NCBI GenBank assembly: GCA_964534275.1 | Contig: CAZHQG010000017.1 | Location: forward strand, 7,410-71,409 | Length of the DNA stretch: 64,000 nucleotides | Source of the DNA: HRBIN30 sp964534275 | GTDB taxonomy: Bacteria; Desulfobacterota; Binatia; HRBIN30 | Direction of reading: 5' to 3' | Shown: positions 1-8,964 of the stretch, in pieces | Layout: the number at the start of each line of letters is the position of its first letter | Position numbering within the stretch: position 1 is the first letter of the stretch | Made by a program: the position numbers and the translations under genes | The notes under the pieces: generated by a model | Told to the model about the DNA's origin: nothing | The model's database searches: none | The model's input: only the letters and a program-made list of their open reading frames with translations

Positions 1-2
1 GG

Positions 3-1712
3 TGCTTCGTCCACCCGGAGATCTTCGTGGTGCCGATCGAGGCCATTTCTCCGGATGGACTGAGTGCCGAATTTGCCGCGGAGTTAAAACGGAGACGCGG
101 AGCTTCTCCGGCGTGGCTCGAATTGCTGGATGCTGCGCTAGGTAGCTACTGGAGACGAGCAACCGATCTGCACCAACGTGCCCCACGACAGTGGTTACCG
201 CCGCGGGCTCAGCACTTGTGCATCGTGGCACGCGGGCATTCTGTGCGCCCGTATTTCCAGCCGATCCGCCACGCCTCTTGGCTCCTGTACGAGGACGACT
301 TCGATCCAGACACTTCCTCGGTGGAGCTGGCGACGTATTTGCTCTTCCACATGGAGCGAATGGGATGGTGCGGTGAGGTCGTTGCCGCATTCGAGGAAAA
401 TCTCAGCTACTGGATCACTCGCAACGTCGACGAGCTGGAGGACTTCCGTGCAGGTGCGAAGCGCTCTACGCGCCCGGACGCCCTGGCCTTCCGAGCACTT
501 GCGGATCACCTCGACTGGATTTGCCGTGCCCACCACCCGCTGTTTCGGCCTCCAACATTGGCGCTTCCAGGGGGCTGGTTGCAGCTAGGCCGCAGTGGCG
601 TGCTTGTGCCCCGGCAATACGGGCGTACGTACGAGAGCCTGCAGCAGCAGTGGGTGGCCTCTGCCCGGAAGGCGGTGGAGCGGCACGAGCGCGTGTTTGC
701 GCGCAAAAGCCGCGCCGCGGGCCGGGCGTTGTGTGACTGGGTGGCAAGCCAAAAGCCGCGGGTGCTGGTGCTTGGCAAGGAGCGTGAGGTTCTCTGGGAC
801 CCGGAGACCCCAGACAATATTCGCAGGTTGCAAGCCAAAATCTTGCAGCTAGCGCCGCCTGTCGCCGAGAGCATCGCTCGGGACTTGGCCGTGATCGACT
901 TTCACAGCCAGCGGTTTCTCGCTGCTGTGCGCGCACCGCTACCCGAGCGGGTGGACGGGGTGGACGCGAGCGGTCTTGCCTTTTTGTGCTCCGACCGCCC
1001 TTTGATCGCGTACCGCCTGCTCGAGCCGGGGATGCAACGCCTGAGATTGCCAGCCCCGCCTTACGAACGGCTCATGTTAGGCGCACGCACTGCCCACGAG
1101 TGGGGCCACCTTGCATCGGTGGCGGGGTGGGTGGCGGTGGCGAAGGAGCGGTCTGAGGAATGGCAAAGCGCGTGCGCCGAGTTAGTGGAAATCGGTGAGC
1201 AGGTTGTGCGCGATGCCCCTTCGGGCTTGGTCCGTGCTCTGAGCGACGAGATCGAACGGCTCGGTGCGAACGGCTCCGTGGGTCGCGGACTCGCAGAGAT
1301 CGTCCTTGCCCGCATGCCGGACTACCAGGCCAATTTGGTTGCACGTGCATTTCTTTCGCCGCTCGAGTTGGAAACCTACGTGCGAAACAATGTCACATGT
1401 CTGGCCCAGGTCATGCGGCCCACGGCGGTCTTCCAGCGGCTATTTCGCCACGCGTACGAGTTCCAGTACTTGGCGCTTGCGGGCATCGACGATGCTTGGG
1501 CCTATCTTTGTGCCAGTACGTGGTTCGACCGCGAGTTCATTCACAGCGGCGTGGTGAAGGCATCGCTTTGCGAGGCGCTGTTCGCGTGCGTCGGGCGGCT
1601 ATGCGCCTTGCAAGCGATCAACTCCGCAAAACTGTTACCGGCTCCACAGCACGGGCAGGTTGGAATTGGTGAAATCAACTTGTTCGCGGGTTCAGGTGGG
1701 GAGGAAGTCTAA
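3..1712 (+). CDS. Uncharacterised protein with HEWGH motif, probably 5'-partial
   Basis: The frame is open to the left window edge. The first internal start is a GTG at 27, but the codons before it (CFVHPEIF) read smoothly into the protein, so the gene probably begins outside the window. The visible 561 residues from position 27 have no signal peptide or membrane helix. The one recognisable motif is an HExxH-type HEWGH at about residues 357-361, followed by an alanine-rich helix. It could be a zinc site, but I cannot assign a peptidase family. The sequence is rich in Trp, Arg and aromatic residues and looks globular. Its 3' end overlaps the convergent DUF1501 gene by 21 bp. Function unknown. 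Confidence 0.7.
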   Translation, partial: CFVHPEIFVVPIEAISPDGLSAEFAAELKRRRGASPAWLELLDAALGSYWRRATDLHQRAPRQWLPPRAQHLCIVARGHSVRPYFQPIRHASWLLYEDDFDPDTSSVELATYLLFHMERMGWCGEVVAAFEENLSYWITRNVDELEDFRAGAKRSTRPDALAFRALADHLDWICRAHHPLFRPPTLALPGGWLQLGRSGVLVPRQYGRTYESLQQQWVASARKAVERHERVFARKSRAAGRALCDWVASQKPRVLVLGKEREVLWDPETPDNIRRLQAKILQLAPPVAESIARDLAVIDFHSQRFLAAVRAPLPERVDGVDASGLAFLCSDRPLIAYRLLEPGMQRLRLPAPPYERLMLGARTAHEWGHLASVAGWVAVAKERSEEWQSACAELVEIGEQVVRDAPSGLVRALSDEIERLGANGSVGRGLAEIVLARMPDYQANLVARAFLSPLELETYVRNNVTCLAQVMRPTAVFQRLFRHAYEFQYLALAGIDDAWAYLCASTWFDREFIHSGVVKASLCEALFACVGRLCALQAINSAKLLPAPQHGQVGIGEINLFAGSGGEEV

Positions 1713-3155
1713 GGGGCTGTACGTAAAACCCCCTGCGCCAAGAATGCTGTTTGCTGTGGCTTGGCTCAATCCGAGCCAGTTCACCATGATGGTGCCGTAG
1801 ATGTTCCGAAAGTCGACGGTGTGCACCATGTTGCCGTTGCGGTCGGGCAAATGCAGCTCGGGGTATGCTCCATACACCCCGCCCTGAAGGAACGTGCTGA
1901 CGGAGGATTGGGTTTTGCGCGGCCCCACGATAAAGACCGGGCTGGCCGTTCCGTGATCGGTCCCCGAGTCGGCGTTGTTGTCTCCGTTTTCGGCAATCCG
2001 GCGGCCAAACTCGGTGAACGTCATGATGAGCGTGTTGTGGTGCAAATTCGCGGCTTCCAAATCTCGCCAGAACGCCGTAATGGCTTTGTCTACTTGGTGC
2101 AGCAACCTGCCGTGAAGCTCGTTGCGGAAGTTGTCTGCCACTTTCTGATGCAGGGACTTCTCCGTCAGTGGAATGTGTCTTCCCTGGTCCGAGTGCGTGT
2201 CGAAACCACCGATCCCGACGCGAAAAACACGGCAGCCAAGGGGTTGATTCCCTGGCTGGGCACCACGAAGGAGCGCGTAAACCATCCGCAACGCGTAGGC
2301 GAGGCCGTAGCGCTGCGGAGTGGGGGACGCGATGGGATGACCATCGGCGCCATCGATGAGGGCTGTAAGATTTGCCGCAGTAGACGATGAGACCGACCGG
2401 TACGCGTCCATCCTCGACGCTACAGCCCAACCTGCCTGTGCCCAGGACTGGATGAAGCCTTCGCCATTGCTCGCGAGCTGCTCGTAAATCGTGCGAAATG
2501 CTTGCTCGAGAGGCTGGATGTGCTCAGGGCGTTGGAACGTCGGGTTGGCTGGAATGGCCAGATCGTTCGTGTTCGTGAACGCCAGTACCGAGGTACGGCC
2601 GAAAAACAGGGGATTGAGCGATCGCCCGACATCGACAGCGGGGACAGGCTGATGTTGCCCGGTGCAAAGGGCATCGAGGGTGCGGCCCATCCAACCGTCG
2701 CTGATTCCGGAGAGCAGGGGATCCGCTTTGTACCAAATGGACTTCGACACGTCGTGGGAGAGATTGCCGTTCGTGTAGTGTGCCCCCAGGACCACCGCCA
2801 GATTCCCCTCGTCGTACAGAGTTTTCAGACCGTTCATGTGGGGATGGAGAGCCAGCTCTCCGTTGCGGTATGGGTCGTTGCCAACTTGCGTAGCTCCCAG
2901 CTCGGATACGGGAATGTTCAACCACTGTCGAACCGTGTCGTACACGGTACGATTCTGCCCGCTGCCGTTCGATAAGGGCACCACTGTGTTGATGCCATCG
3001 TTGCCCCCGTCGAGTTCGACCAAAATCAAGTTTGTTCCTTGTTCGCATGCCTCGAGGGCACTGGCTTCCCGTGCCCGCAGCCAGACCGATGGGAGGGAAA
3101 CGGCAACCGAGGCACCGAGCGACGCCTTGAGAAATTCACGCCGGGAAAACCGCAT
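1692..3155 (-). CDS. DUF1501 family Tat-exported protein (copy 1)
   Basis: This 487-residue protein starts with a twin-arginine signal (SRREFLKASLGA, then a hydrophobic stretch ending near ASA). The DUF1501 hallmarks are present: LDGGNDGINTVVPL near residue 50 and SGTDHGTASPVFIVG near residue 390. DUF1501 proteins belong to the alkaline phosphatase/sulfatase-like superfamily; their substrates are mostly unknown. It is the last gene of a five-gene minus-strand operon, 21 bp after a DUF1800 gene, the usual genomic partner. A folded, Tat-dependent periplasmic or surface protein is expected. It is paralogous to the copy at 5849-7297. Family assignment is firm; biochemical function is not. Confidence 0.9.
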   Translation of the reverse strand: MRFSRREFLKASLGASVAVSLPSVWLRAREASALEACEQGTNLILVELDGGNDGINTVVPLSNGSGQNRTVYDTVRQWLNIPVSELGATQVGNDPYRNGELALHPHMNGLKTLYDEGNLAVVLGAHYTNGNLSHDVSKSIWYKADPLLSGISDGWMGRTLDALCTGQHQPVPAVDVGRSLNPLFFGRTSVLAFTNTNDLAIPANPTFQRPEHIQPLEQAFRTIYEQLASNGEGFIQSWAQAGWAVASRMDAYRSVSSSTAANLTALIDGADGHPIASPTPQRYGLAYALRMVYALLRGAQPGNQPLGCRVFRVGIGGFDTHSDQGRHIPLTEKSLHQKVADNFRNELHGRLLHQVDKAITAFWRDLEAANLHHNTLIMTFTEFGRRIAENGDNNADSGTDHGTASPVFIVGPRKTQSSVSTFLQGGVYGAYPELHLPDRNGNMVHTVDFRNIYGTIMVNWLGLSQATANSILGAGGFTYSPLDFLPT

Positions 3156-3176
3156 GGTTCAAACCCTCCTTTGCGC

Positions 3177-4718
3177 TTAGTGGACGTGGTATTGAGGAAG
3201 CATGAGGATCAACTGAAGCAGCGGGTGGAGCTTGTAAACTTTTACGTCCAAATCCCGAACGTTGATCGGGTCCGCCGGCCCAAGAAAGTCGATGAGTGCA
3301 GTCCGCGTTGCCGGATCGACCTGAAGCGGTCCGAGCAATCGTAGCAACCGGTCCACGATCTCGGCCCGAGGAAGCGATCCACCGGGGAGTAGTCGCTCGA
3401 TCTTTATCGGGGCTTTCGTGGGGGTAAACCAGTTACGGGCGCAAGCACGAGCGGCGAAGATGGCCCGCTGCAACAAGGCGTGCGACGTGATCCAATACTG
3501 GTTTCCTTTCCAGCTAAAGACATCTGGCGGGTCTAGGAGCGTTTGTCCCATCTGCCCCATGCCGCCTTTGCCATTCTGTCCCTGGTCTCCAAGCAGGTAC
3601 AAGTTGTCGTAAAAGGTATACAGTCCATCGGTTTTCCTTGCGCGAAGCATCCGCAGGGAGCCGATCACATACTCGACGGGGCTTTTCACCGTACGCGTGC
3701 GGTGGGCGTAAAACTCCTCCCGCAGGAACATCGCGCGCAAGACCGCCGGGATCTTGTATCCACTGGCGACGAAAACGTCGGCCAAGTCGTCGATGAGTTG
3801 CAACTCCTGGCGGCTCGTACCAGCGTCTACCTCCGGGTCGTAGGCGTAAAACTTCCACAGTTTTCGCACCAAGAATCGTGCAGCGGTGGGGCGGCCTTCC
3901 GTGTCGCGGTGGTTGAAAATCGCGTCGATGAGCCGCCGATGTTCCTCGACGGCGACACTCGCGTCGTTCGTGGCTGCTTCCGTATACGTATTGGCTGGGT
4001 TTTGTAAGGGCGTTTCGCTCGAATCGGGTGTGAAAATTGTTTTCGCGTTCCGATCGTGCCGATTCATGTCGAAGTAAGACTCTATGGTCCCGTTCTCTTC
4101 GCGGATGCGCCAGCCCGTGAGCATCCGTGCTGCTTCTTTTACGTCGGTCTGCGAGTAATTCCGGTTTCCCGCAAAGTCGAACACCCCGAGAGTGAACAAC
4201 TCCATTAATTCCCGTGCGTAGTTTTCGTTTGGCGAGCGGCGAGTGTTCGACTGACCATCGAGCCACCACAACATGGCTGGATCGATGTTGATTTCCTTCA
4301 CGAGTTCCCGGAAGTCGCCGAGCGCGTACCTGCGGAAGAGCGCGTTTTGCTTGGCCATGTACAGGGATTTGTTGACCCGCGACTGCGCCGTGGCGAAATG
4401 CGCGTGGAGGAAGAGGACGATTTTCTCGAGCGCCGGGTTGGTAGGTTTCAGCATGCGCTCCAACCACCACTCGCGCAATTCGCCAAACGAGGTCCAGTCG
4501 CGCGCGACTAAGTTTCCCGGGCCTTGCGGGACAACCGTGGGCACGCGCAACTTCAGTACCCAATCCACAGCTTGTTCCGGAGTCTTCTCGGCCAGCATGC
4601 GCACCAAGGTCGCCTCCCCGGTGCTTTTCCGGACCCTTCCGTTGTGACCGAACCCGGAACGAAGAAGCAGGTGTGCTGCCGTTTCGTAGTTCCACTGAGC
4701 TGGCGTGATGTTGGGCAT
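3177..4718 (-). CDS. DUF1800 family protein (copy 1)
   Basis: A 513-residue protein with the DUF1800 signature NENYARELMELFTLGVFDF near residues 165-185, the preceding DPAMLWWLDG segment, and an HAHFAT motif near residue 105. DUF1800 proteins are almost always encoded beside DUF1501 proteins and probably act with them outside the cytoplasm; no reaction is established. I see no clear N-terminal signal peptide, so it may be exported with a partner or by another route. It lies 21 bp downstream of the haem-motif protein gene and 21 bp upstream of DUF1501 copy 1, fitting one transcript. It differs substantially from copy 2 at 7312-8793, so the duplication is not recent. Confidence 0.9.
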   Translation of the reverse strand: MPNITPAQWNYETAAHLLLRSGFGHNGRVRKSTGEATLVRMLAEKTPEQAVDWVLKLRVPTVVPQGPGNLVARDWTSFGELREWWLERMLKPTNPALEKIVLFLHAHFATAQSRVNKSLYMAKQNALFRRYALGDFRELVKEINIDPAMLWWLDGQSNTRRSPNENYARELMELFTLGVFDFAGNRNYSQTDVKEAARMLTGWRIREENGTIESYFDMNRHDRNAKTIFTPDSSETPLQNPANTYTEAATNDASVAVEEHRRLIDAIFNHRDTEGRPTAARFLVRKLWKFYAYDPEVDAGTSRQELQLIDDLADVFVASGYKIPAVLRAMFLREEFYAHRTRTVKSPVEYVIGSLRMLRARKTDGLYTFYDNLYLLGDQGQNGKGGMGQMGQTLLDPPDVFSWKGNQYWITSHALLQRAIFAARACARNWFTPTKAPIKIERLLPGGSLPRAEIVDRLLRLLGPLQVDPATRTALIDFLGPADPINVRDLDVKVYKLHPLLQLILMLPQYHVH

Positions 4719-4739
4719 CGTTCCGACCCTCCGTTCACG

Positions 4740-5852
4740 TCATTGGCAGGAGATCGAGCTGGCAATGAACCCCGTTGCCGGTGCCCCGCTCAAAATCCAT
4801 TCGCGAAGCAACTTGATTTCCCCGGCCGTAAGTTTCGGTCGCGCGCGATCCGCCGAAGGATTGTGATAGGGCATCCGGAATCCATACGCGTTGGCGCCGA
4901 ACATTGGGCTACTCAGGCGCGTTCCCCCGAGCACTTTGAGGTACAGCAAGCTTTGGTCTGGATCCCCCGGCTTCACTCGCAAAAGGCCATCCGAGGCTGC
5001 TGCAAAGTTGTGAGGCGCGGCGTTCACCAAATCCGTGTATGCGGAGCGCCCGCCGCCACAAGAAGGCTTGAGGCACAAATCATGGGTGGGTTCCACCGAA
5101 CCGTGGCAAGTTGCGAGGTTGGAGCACTTGCGATCGAAAATGTGCTTTTGGATTTGTTCGAACGTGCTGGTAATGCCAGTGCAAGGGCTCACTGGTTGAT
5201 TGGTCATGGGATCCAATGGCGGGGTACAAACGAGCTTGAACGTGTCCTTGTCTTGCGGGAGTCCGGTTGGGCATTTTCCTCCACTCAGGAGCGGAACCGA
5301 GCAGAGAGTGGTTTGCAATTTCAGGGTTGCGGTACGAAACCGTGGGCCGTTGCTGGTTTGCGCGACCGGAAGAACGACGCTGACGGCCGTTGGCCCCGAC
5401 CATAAGTCGGTGTCTCCGGAAGTGATCGGTAGTTGCCCATCCGCAAACAGTTGGAGCGGCTCGAAGTCGGGTACGTGCTTGGGATGATCGTCAAAGCTCG
5501 GGCCGGCATACGGAATGGCGAAGCTATTGGAGGGAAAATTACTTGGGGTGCAGTTCGGAAAGCCAGTTGCATTCAGGCCGATTTGCACTTGGAATTGGCA
5601 CTGGCCAAGAGTTGGGTCGGCGTCGCCACACACGCTGTCCTGGTCGCGGCAGCGAACGTACATTGGCCGGCTGGCTGGCGTGTTCGGAGCCGGCGTCGAC
5701 TGAAACGCGACCCAGCAATCCGTTGCAGCTGGGCCGCCACCGCCGACAATCTGACCAGGGACCGAGCCAGCAAAGATGACCAACCCGAGCAACGGTGGCC
5801 CGAAAAGCCGTGAAAGTCGTTTCGCTGTTCCGTTTCGCGAGATGTACTTCAT
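4740..5852 (-). CDS. Secreted protein with C-terminal cytochrome c-like (PSCyt-type) domain
   Basis: This 370-residue protein has an N-terminal signal segment (LLGLVIFAGSVPGQ). The central part is cysteine-rich and beta-like, without a recognised domain. The C-terminal ~120 residues resemble the cytochrome c-like domains found with DUF1501/DUF1800 genes: a haem-like cysteine pair CSNLATCHG, then KPGDPDQSLLYLKVLGG and a late MPYHNP that could supply a Met ligand. The cysteine spacing is C-x5-CH rather than C-x2-CH, so covalent haem attachment is uncertain. The ATG overlaps the stop of the upstream DUF1501 gene as ATGA. It sits between the two DUF1800/DUF1501 pairs and may be an electron-transfer or binding partner for them. 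Confidence 0.75.
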   Translation of the reverse strand: MKYISRNGTAKRLSRLFGPPLLGLVIFAGSVPGQIVGGGGPAATDCWVAFQSTPAPNTPASRPMYVRCRDQDSVCGDADPTLGQCQFQVQIGLNATGFPNCTPSNFPSNSFAIPYAGPSFDDHPKHVPDFEPLQLFADGQLPITSGDTDLWSGPTAVSVVLPVAQTSNGPRFRTATLKLQTTLCSVPLLSGGKCPTGLPQDKDTFKLVCTPPLDPMTNQPVSPCTGITSTFEQIQKHIFDRKCSNLATCHGSVEPTHDLCLKPSCGGGRSAYTDLVNAAPHNFAAASDGLLRVKPGDPDQSLLYLKVLGGTRLSSPMFGANAYGFRMPYHNPSADRARPKLTAGEIKLLREWILSGAPATGFIASSISCQ

Positions 5853-7297
5853 GGTAGAAACAGTGGGTTCGAGTTGCCGGGATGCACAAAGTTAAAGTTT
5901 GGCACGGTCCAGTACTGAGTCGGATCCCCGCTGTCGGTCACCAGCAAAGAACTGAGGATTTCCGATTCCGGGATGGCAAGCCAGTGTTTGAGCACGGCGC
6001 CGTACACGTCCCGGAAATCCGTCGACCGGTGGGGATACGAGTTGTCTTGCGAATACTTTGTGTTGCCGTCGTCCCAGGTCGCTCCTGGATTGAGCACGCG
6101 GGAATCCGAAATATTGGGGTGGTTGCCGTAGACCCCGCCATTGATCTTTCCACCAATGAGAAACATCGGGCCTTGAGAGCCGTGGTCGGTGCCGTTGTCG
6201 TTTTGCTGTGGGCGGCGGGAAAATTCGCTCCAGACCATGATGAGCACCTTGTCCGCGACCCCCATGTCATCCAGATCATGGTAAAACACTTCCAGCGCGT
6301 CCCCCACTTCCCGATGGAGGTCGTAGTGGGCTGCACCTTCTCCGATTGTCCCCTGATTGGAGTGCGTATCGTAACCCCCGTTCGAGAGAGCGAAGTGGCG
6401 GGCGCTTACGTTGGCAGCTCCTTGCGTGATTCCGTAAATGACTTTGGCCACCTCTCGTAAACGGCGCGCGGTTCCAGAGTCGAGTCCGTTGTACTGCTGC
6501 AGCCACGAATTGCGATCCGCTTGGTAGAGGCCGTTCAGGGCGGGGTAGGCCTGCGTCGCTGTCAGGGTCGCTTGGCCGCTGTTCCCCACGTAGCGCAACA
6601 TGAGTTGGGGCGAAGACTGTGCGGCTGCATAGAGCGACTGGAACGCGGTCTTCTTTGCCGCGTCGTCATCCGGGTACCAGTCGTCCAGCGGAAACTCCAA
6701 TTCCGCGAGGCGGATCGCCGTGAGCACGCTCGTGGTTTGCTGGCGAAACTCTGCTGCAGTCCAGTAACCCACGGAAAGCGCAGGAATCTCCGAGGCCCCA
6801 TAACGCGAAGCGAGGTACCGCCCGAGCCAGCCGCTGCCAGTGCCCCCGAGGCTGGCTGTCTCCCAGATCGATCGCGACACCGCGTGGGAAAGGTTGTAGT
6901 CGGGATACCCGCAACCTTGAATCACGGCCACCTTGCCCAGTTGATACAAGCGGTGCAGTGCTTCGAGTCCAGGGTGTAGGGCCAAAGGTGTCCCCGTGTT
7001 GGGGTCGTTGTCGATCGCGTACGGGCTCAGTTGGCTCTCGAGCAGGCGCAGACCTCCTGGACCAGTCCGGCGTAACAACTCGTAGCTTCCGCGGAAACTG
7101 CCGGAAGTTCCGTTTGCAACGGGAACCACAGTATTCAGGCCATCGTTGCCGCCATCGAGAAAAATGGAAACCAGGAAGCGATCCCCAATATCCGCAAATG
7201 CTTTGCGCACCAAGGGTCGGCTCCACAACCCGCCAGCCATAAGCCCTCCGGCGGCCAACCCAGTGCGAATGAGAAATTCTCTGCGTGACAGAGCCAT
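5849..7297 (-). CDS. DUF1501 family Tat-exported protein (copy 2)
   Basis: A 482-residue protein with an N-terminal Tat signal (SRREFLIRTGLAAGG). DUF1501 motifs are LDGGNDGLNTVVPV near residue 49 and NDNGTDHGSQGPMFLIGG near residue 370. The GTDHG segment is shared with copy 1 and with this alkaline phosphatase-like family in general. Its start is 14 bp downstream of the DUF1800 copy 2 gene, and its stop overlaps the next gene by 4 bp, indicating translational coupling. An extracytoplasmic location is expected from the Tat signal. The substrate is unknown. Confidence 0.9.
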   Translation of the reverse strand: MALSRREFLIRTGLAAGGLMAGGLWSRPLVRKAFADIGDRFLVSIFLDGGNDGLNTVVPVANGTSGSFRGSYELLRRTGPGGLRLLESQLSPYAIDNDPNTGTPLALHPGLEALHRLYQLGKVAVIQGCGYPDYNLSHAVSRSIWETASLGGTGSGWLGRYLASRYGASEIPALSVGYWTAAEFRQQTTSVLTAIRLAELEFPLDDWYPDDDAAKKTAFQSLYAAAQSSPQLMLRYVGNSGQATLTATQAYPALNGLYQADRNSWLQQYNGLDSGTARRLREVAKVIYGITQGAANVSARHFALSNGGYDTHSNQGTIGEGAAHYDLHREVGDALEVFYHDLDDMGVADKVLIMVWSEFSRRPQQNDNGTDHGSQGPMFLIGGKINGGVYGNHPNISDSRVLNPGATWDDGNTKYSQDNSYPHRSTDFRDVYGAVLKHWLAIPESEILSSLLVTDSGDPTQYWTVPNFNFVHPGNSNPLFLP

Positions 7298-7311
7298 CAG
7301 CTTCTCCTTCG

Positions 7312-8793
7312 TTAGTGCAAATGGAAGTGTGGGGCCTGAAGGGCCAAGGCAAACAGACCGTGCAGTTTTTTCTGCCGTACTCCGGGGTCGTTCAGGTCCA
7401 ACGGTCCGCTACCGAGATAATCGATGAGTGTTTGCCGCTCGCTAGCCGTGAGTTGGTCGGCAAATCCGAGTAGGTTGGTAACGGCGTCCACAATGTCGCT
7501 TGGCGCTGTGAGGCTTAAGTCCATGAGCAGTTGCGGCCGCAAGTGGTAACTCTTGCTCCCGCGAGCCATGGCAACGTCACGCGCAAAGGAGTAGCGCGCA
7601 AGTAGGGTAGCGCTGTTGATCCAGCTCTCTTCCCAATCCCAACCAAACACGCTCGGGGGTTCGAAGAGAATTTGGCCCATTTCCGCCAAGTAGTCGGTCA
7701 CGTTTCCGTAGGCTCCGCCTTCGATGTACCAGTTTCCCCACTTGTCGCTGCGCGGGCTCACCTTAAGCAGCCTGAGAGTGGTGACAACAAAGTCGACAGG
7801 CCACACCACCGACTTCGGGATCGTGCTCGTGAACGGCGGCGCGGCTGTTTCGTAGAAGAAATCATCGACGAAGATCTCCCGTACGAGCCGGCGGAGATCC
7901 CAACTGGTGTCAAACCCCGAACGTTGGATGATGCGATCGATAATGGTCGCATTGTCGGGGTAAGGAGGAAGGCGGTGGGCGAAGTACTCTAGAAGTTTGC
8001 CGGTGATGAAGCGGGCCACAGTGCTTTTGCCGTCGCTATCTCGGTGTTCGAAAATGATGTCCACCACTTGGGAAATTTCTTGTGGTCCTTCTCCCCCTGG
8101 TTGGGTGAAATCGCGTCCACTGGGACCGAACCCTCCGTGGTTCTTGAAAATGACCTTAGGGCCACGCTCCGACTCGTATTCTGAGTTGTAGTCGTGAGCC
8201 CAGTCGCGAAACGCTACGCGTCTGCGGGAGTAATCCCACCCCCAGCCTGAGAATGCTCGGGCGATTTGCACAATGTCTTGTTGCTCGTAGTTTGGAGCCC
8301 CTGCGAGATCGTGCACCCCTAACGTGAAAAGCTCCATCAGCTCGCGCGCGTAGTTTTCGTTGGGCTGATCTTTGAAATTGCGGAAGGTGTCGAGGTACTC
8401 CATCATCGCTGGGTCCACGTTGATGGCCTTCACGAAGTCTTTGAAATTGCCTTTGCAGTGGAGCCTCAGGAGGCGATTTTGATCCGCCATCCATGCGTGG
8501 TCCTGGACTTTGTCGTTTCCCGTGGCGAAGTGGTCGTGCCAGAACAGCACAAGCTTTTCTTGTAAGGGGGCGCGTACCCGGACCATGTACTTCAACCAGG
8601 ACACACGCCGCCGCCAGATGTCCTTGCCACCAGGACGAAACTTTGCTGGCTTGAAGCTCAACAGCCGATCTGCGGCCACGCCCCGCGTGAGCCCGGCAAA
8701 CGCTTGCACGTCGGTTGCCCGAGCCCCAAAACCAGCCCGCCTCAGCAGATGCCTCGCGTGCGTGGCACCGAGAATCGTATTTTCGTCGCCCAT
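7312..8793 (-). CDS. DUF1800 family protein (copy 2), first gene of the operon
   Basis: A 493-residue protein with the DUF1800 core: FWHDHFATGN near residue 88, NVDPAMMEYLDTF near 125 and NENYARELMELFTLGVHDLAG near 143-163. The start is supported by a GAGGGAGGG ribosome-binding sequence just upstream of the ATG. It opens the minus-strand operon DUF1800-DUF1501-haem-motif protein-DUF1800-DUF1501. No obvious signal peptide is seen at the N terminus (MGDENTILGATHARHLLRRAGFG); the RHLLRRAGFG segment is a typical start of the DUF1800 domain. Role unknown beyond its consistent pairing with DUF1501. Confidence 0.9.
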   Translation of the reverse strand: MGDENTILGATHARHLLRRAGFGARATDVQAFAGLTRGVAADRLLSFKPAKFRPGGKDIWRRRVSWLKYMVRVRAPLQEKLVLFWHDHFATGNDKVQDHAWMADQNRLLRLHCKGNFKDFVKAINVDPAMMEYLDTFRNFKDQPNENYARELMELFTLGVHDLAGAPNYEQQDIVQIARAFSGWGWDYSRRRVAFRDWAHDYNSEYESERGPKVIFKNHGGFGPSGRDFTQPGGEGPQEISQVVDIIFEHRDSDGKSTVARFITGKLLEYFAHRLPPYPDNATIIDRIIQRSGFDTSWDLRRLVREIFVDDFFYETAAPPFTSTIPKSVVWPVDFVVTTLRLLKVSPRSDKWGNWYIEGGAYGNVTDYLAEMGQILFEPPSVFGWDWEESWINSATLLARYSFARDVAMARGSKSYHLRPQLLMDLSLTAPSDIVDAVTNLLGFADQLTASERQTLIDYLGSGPLDLNDPGVRQKKLHGLFALALQAPHFHLH

Positions 8794-8908
8794 TCAACCC
8801 TCCCTCGAAAGCTCCGGAACCGCGTGCACGCGGCAAGCGAAATCTGCGCCAAATTGTCAGCCGCGACCTCTCCGGTGTCAACAAAGAACATTCACGCATC
8901 CGCCTCGC

Positions 8909-8953
8909 CGGTTGCGTCGCAACCGCAACGAAGTGACCACTTTTGTCACTTCG
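8909..8953 (-). terminator. Tandem hairpins downstream of the glycan operon
   Basis: Two perfect inverted repeats sit in the 171-bp gap after the last glycosyltransferase gene. One has 9-bp arms (8929-8937 and 8945-8953, 7-nt loop) and the other 7-bp arms (8909-8915 and 8919-8925, 3-nt loop). The larger begins 11 nt past the minus-strand stop codon. There is no clear T run, so these may be 3'-end stabilising or Rho-assisted structures. Confidence 0.5.
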
Positions 8954-8964
8954 GGCAGGCGACC

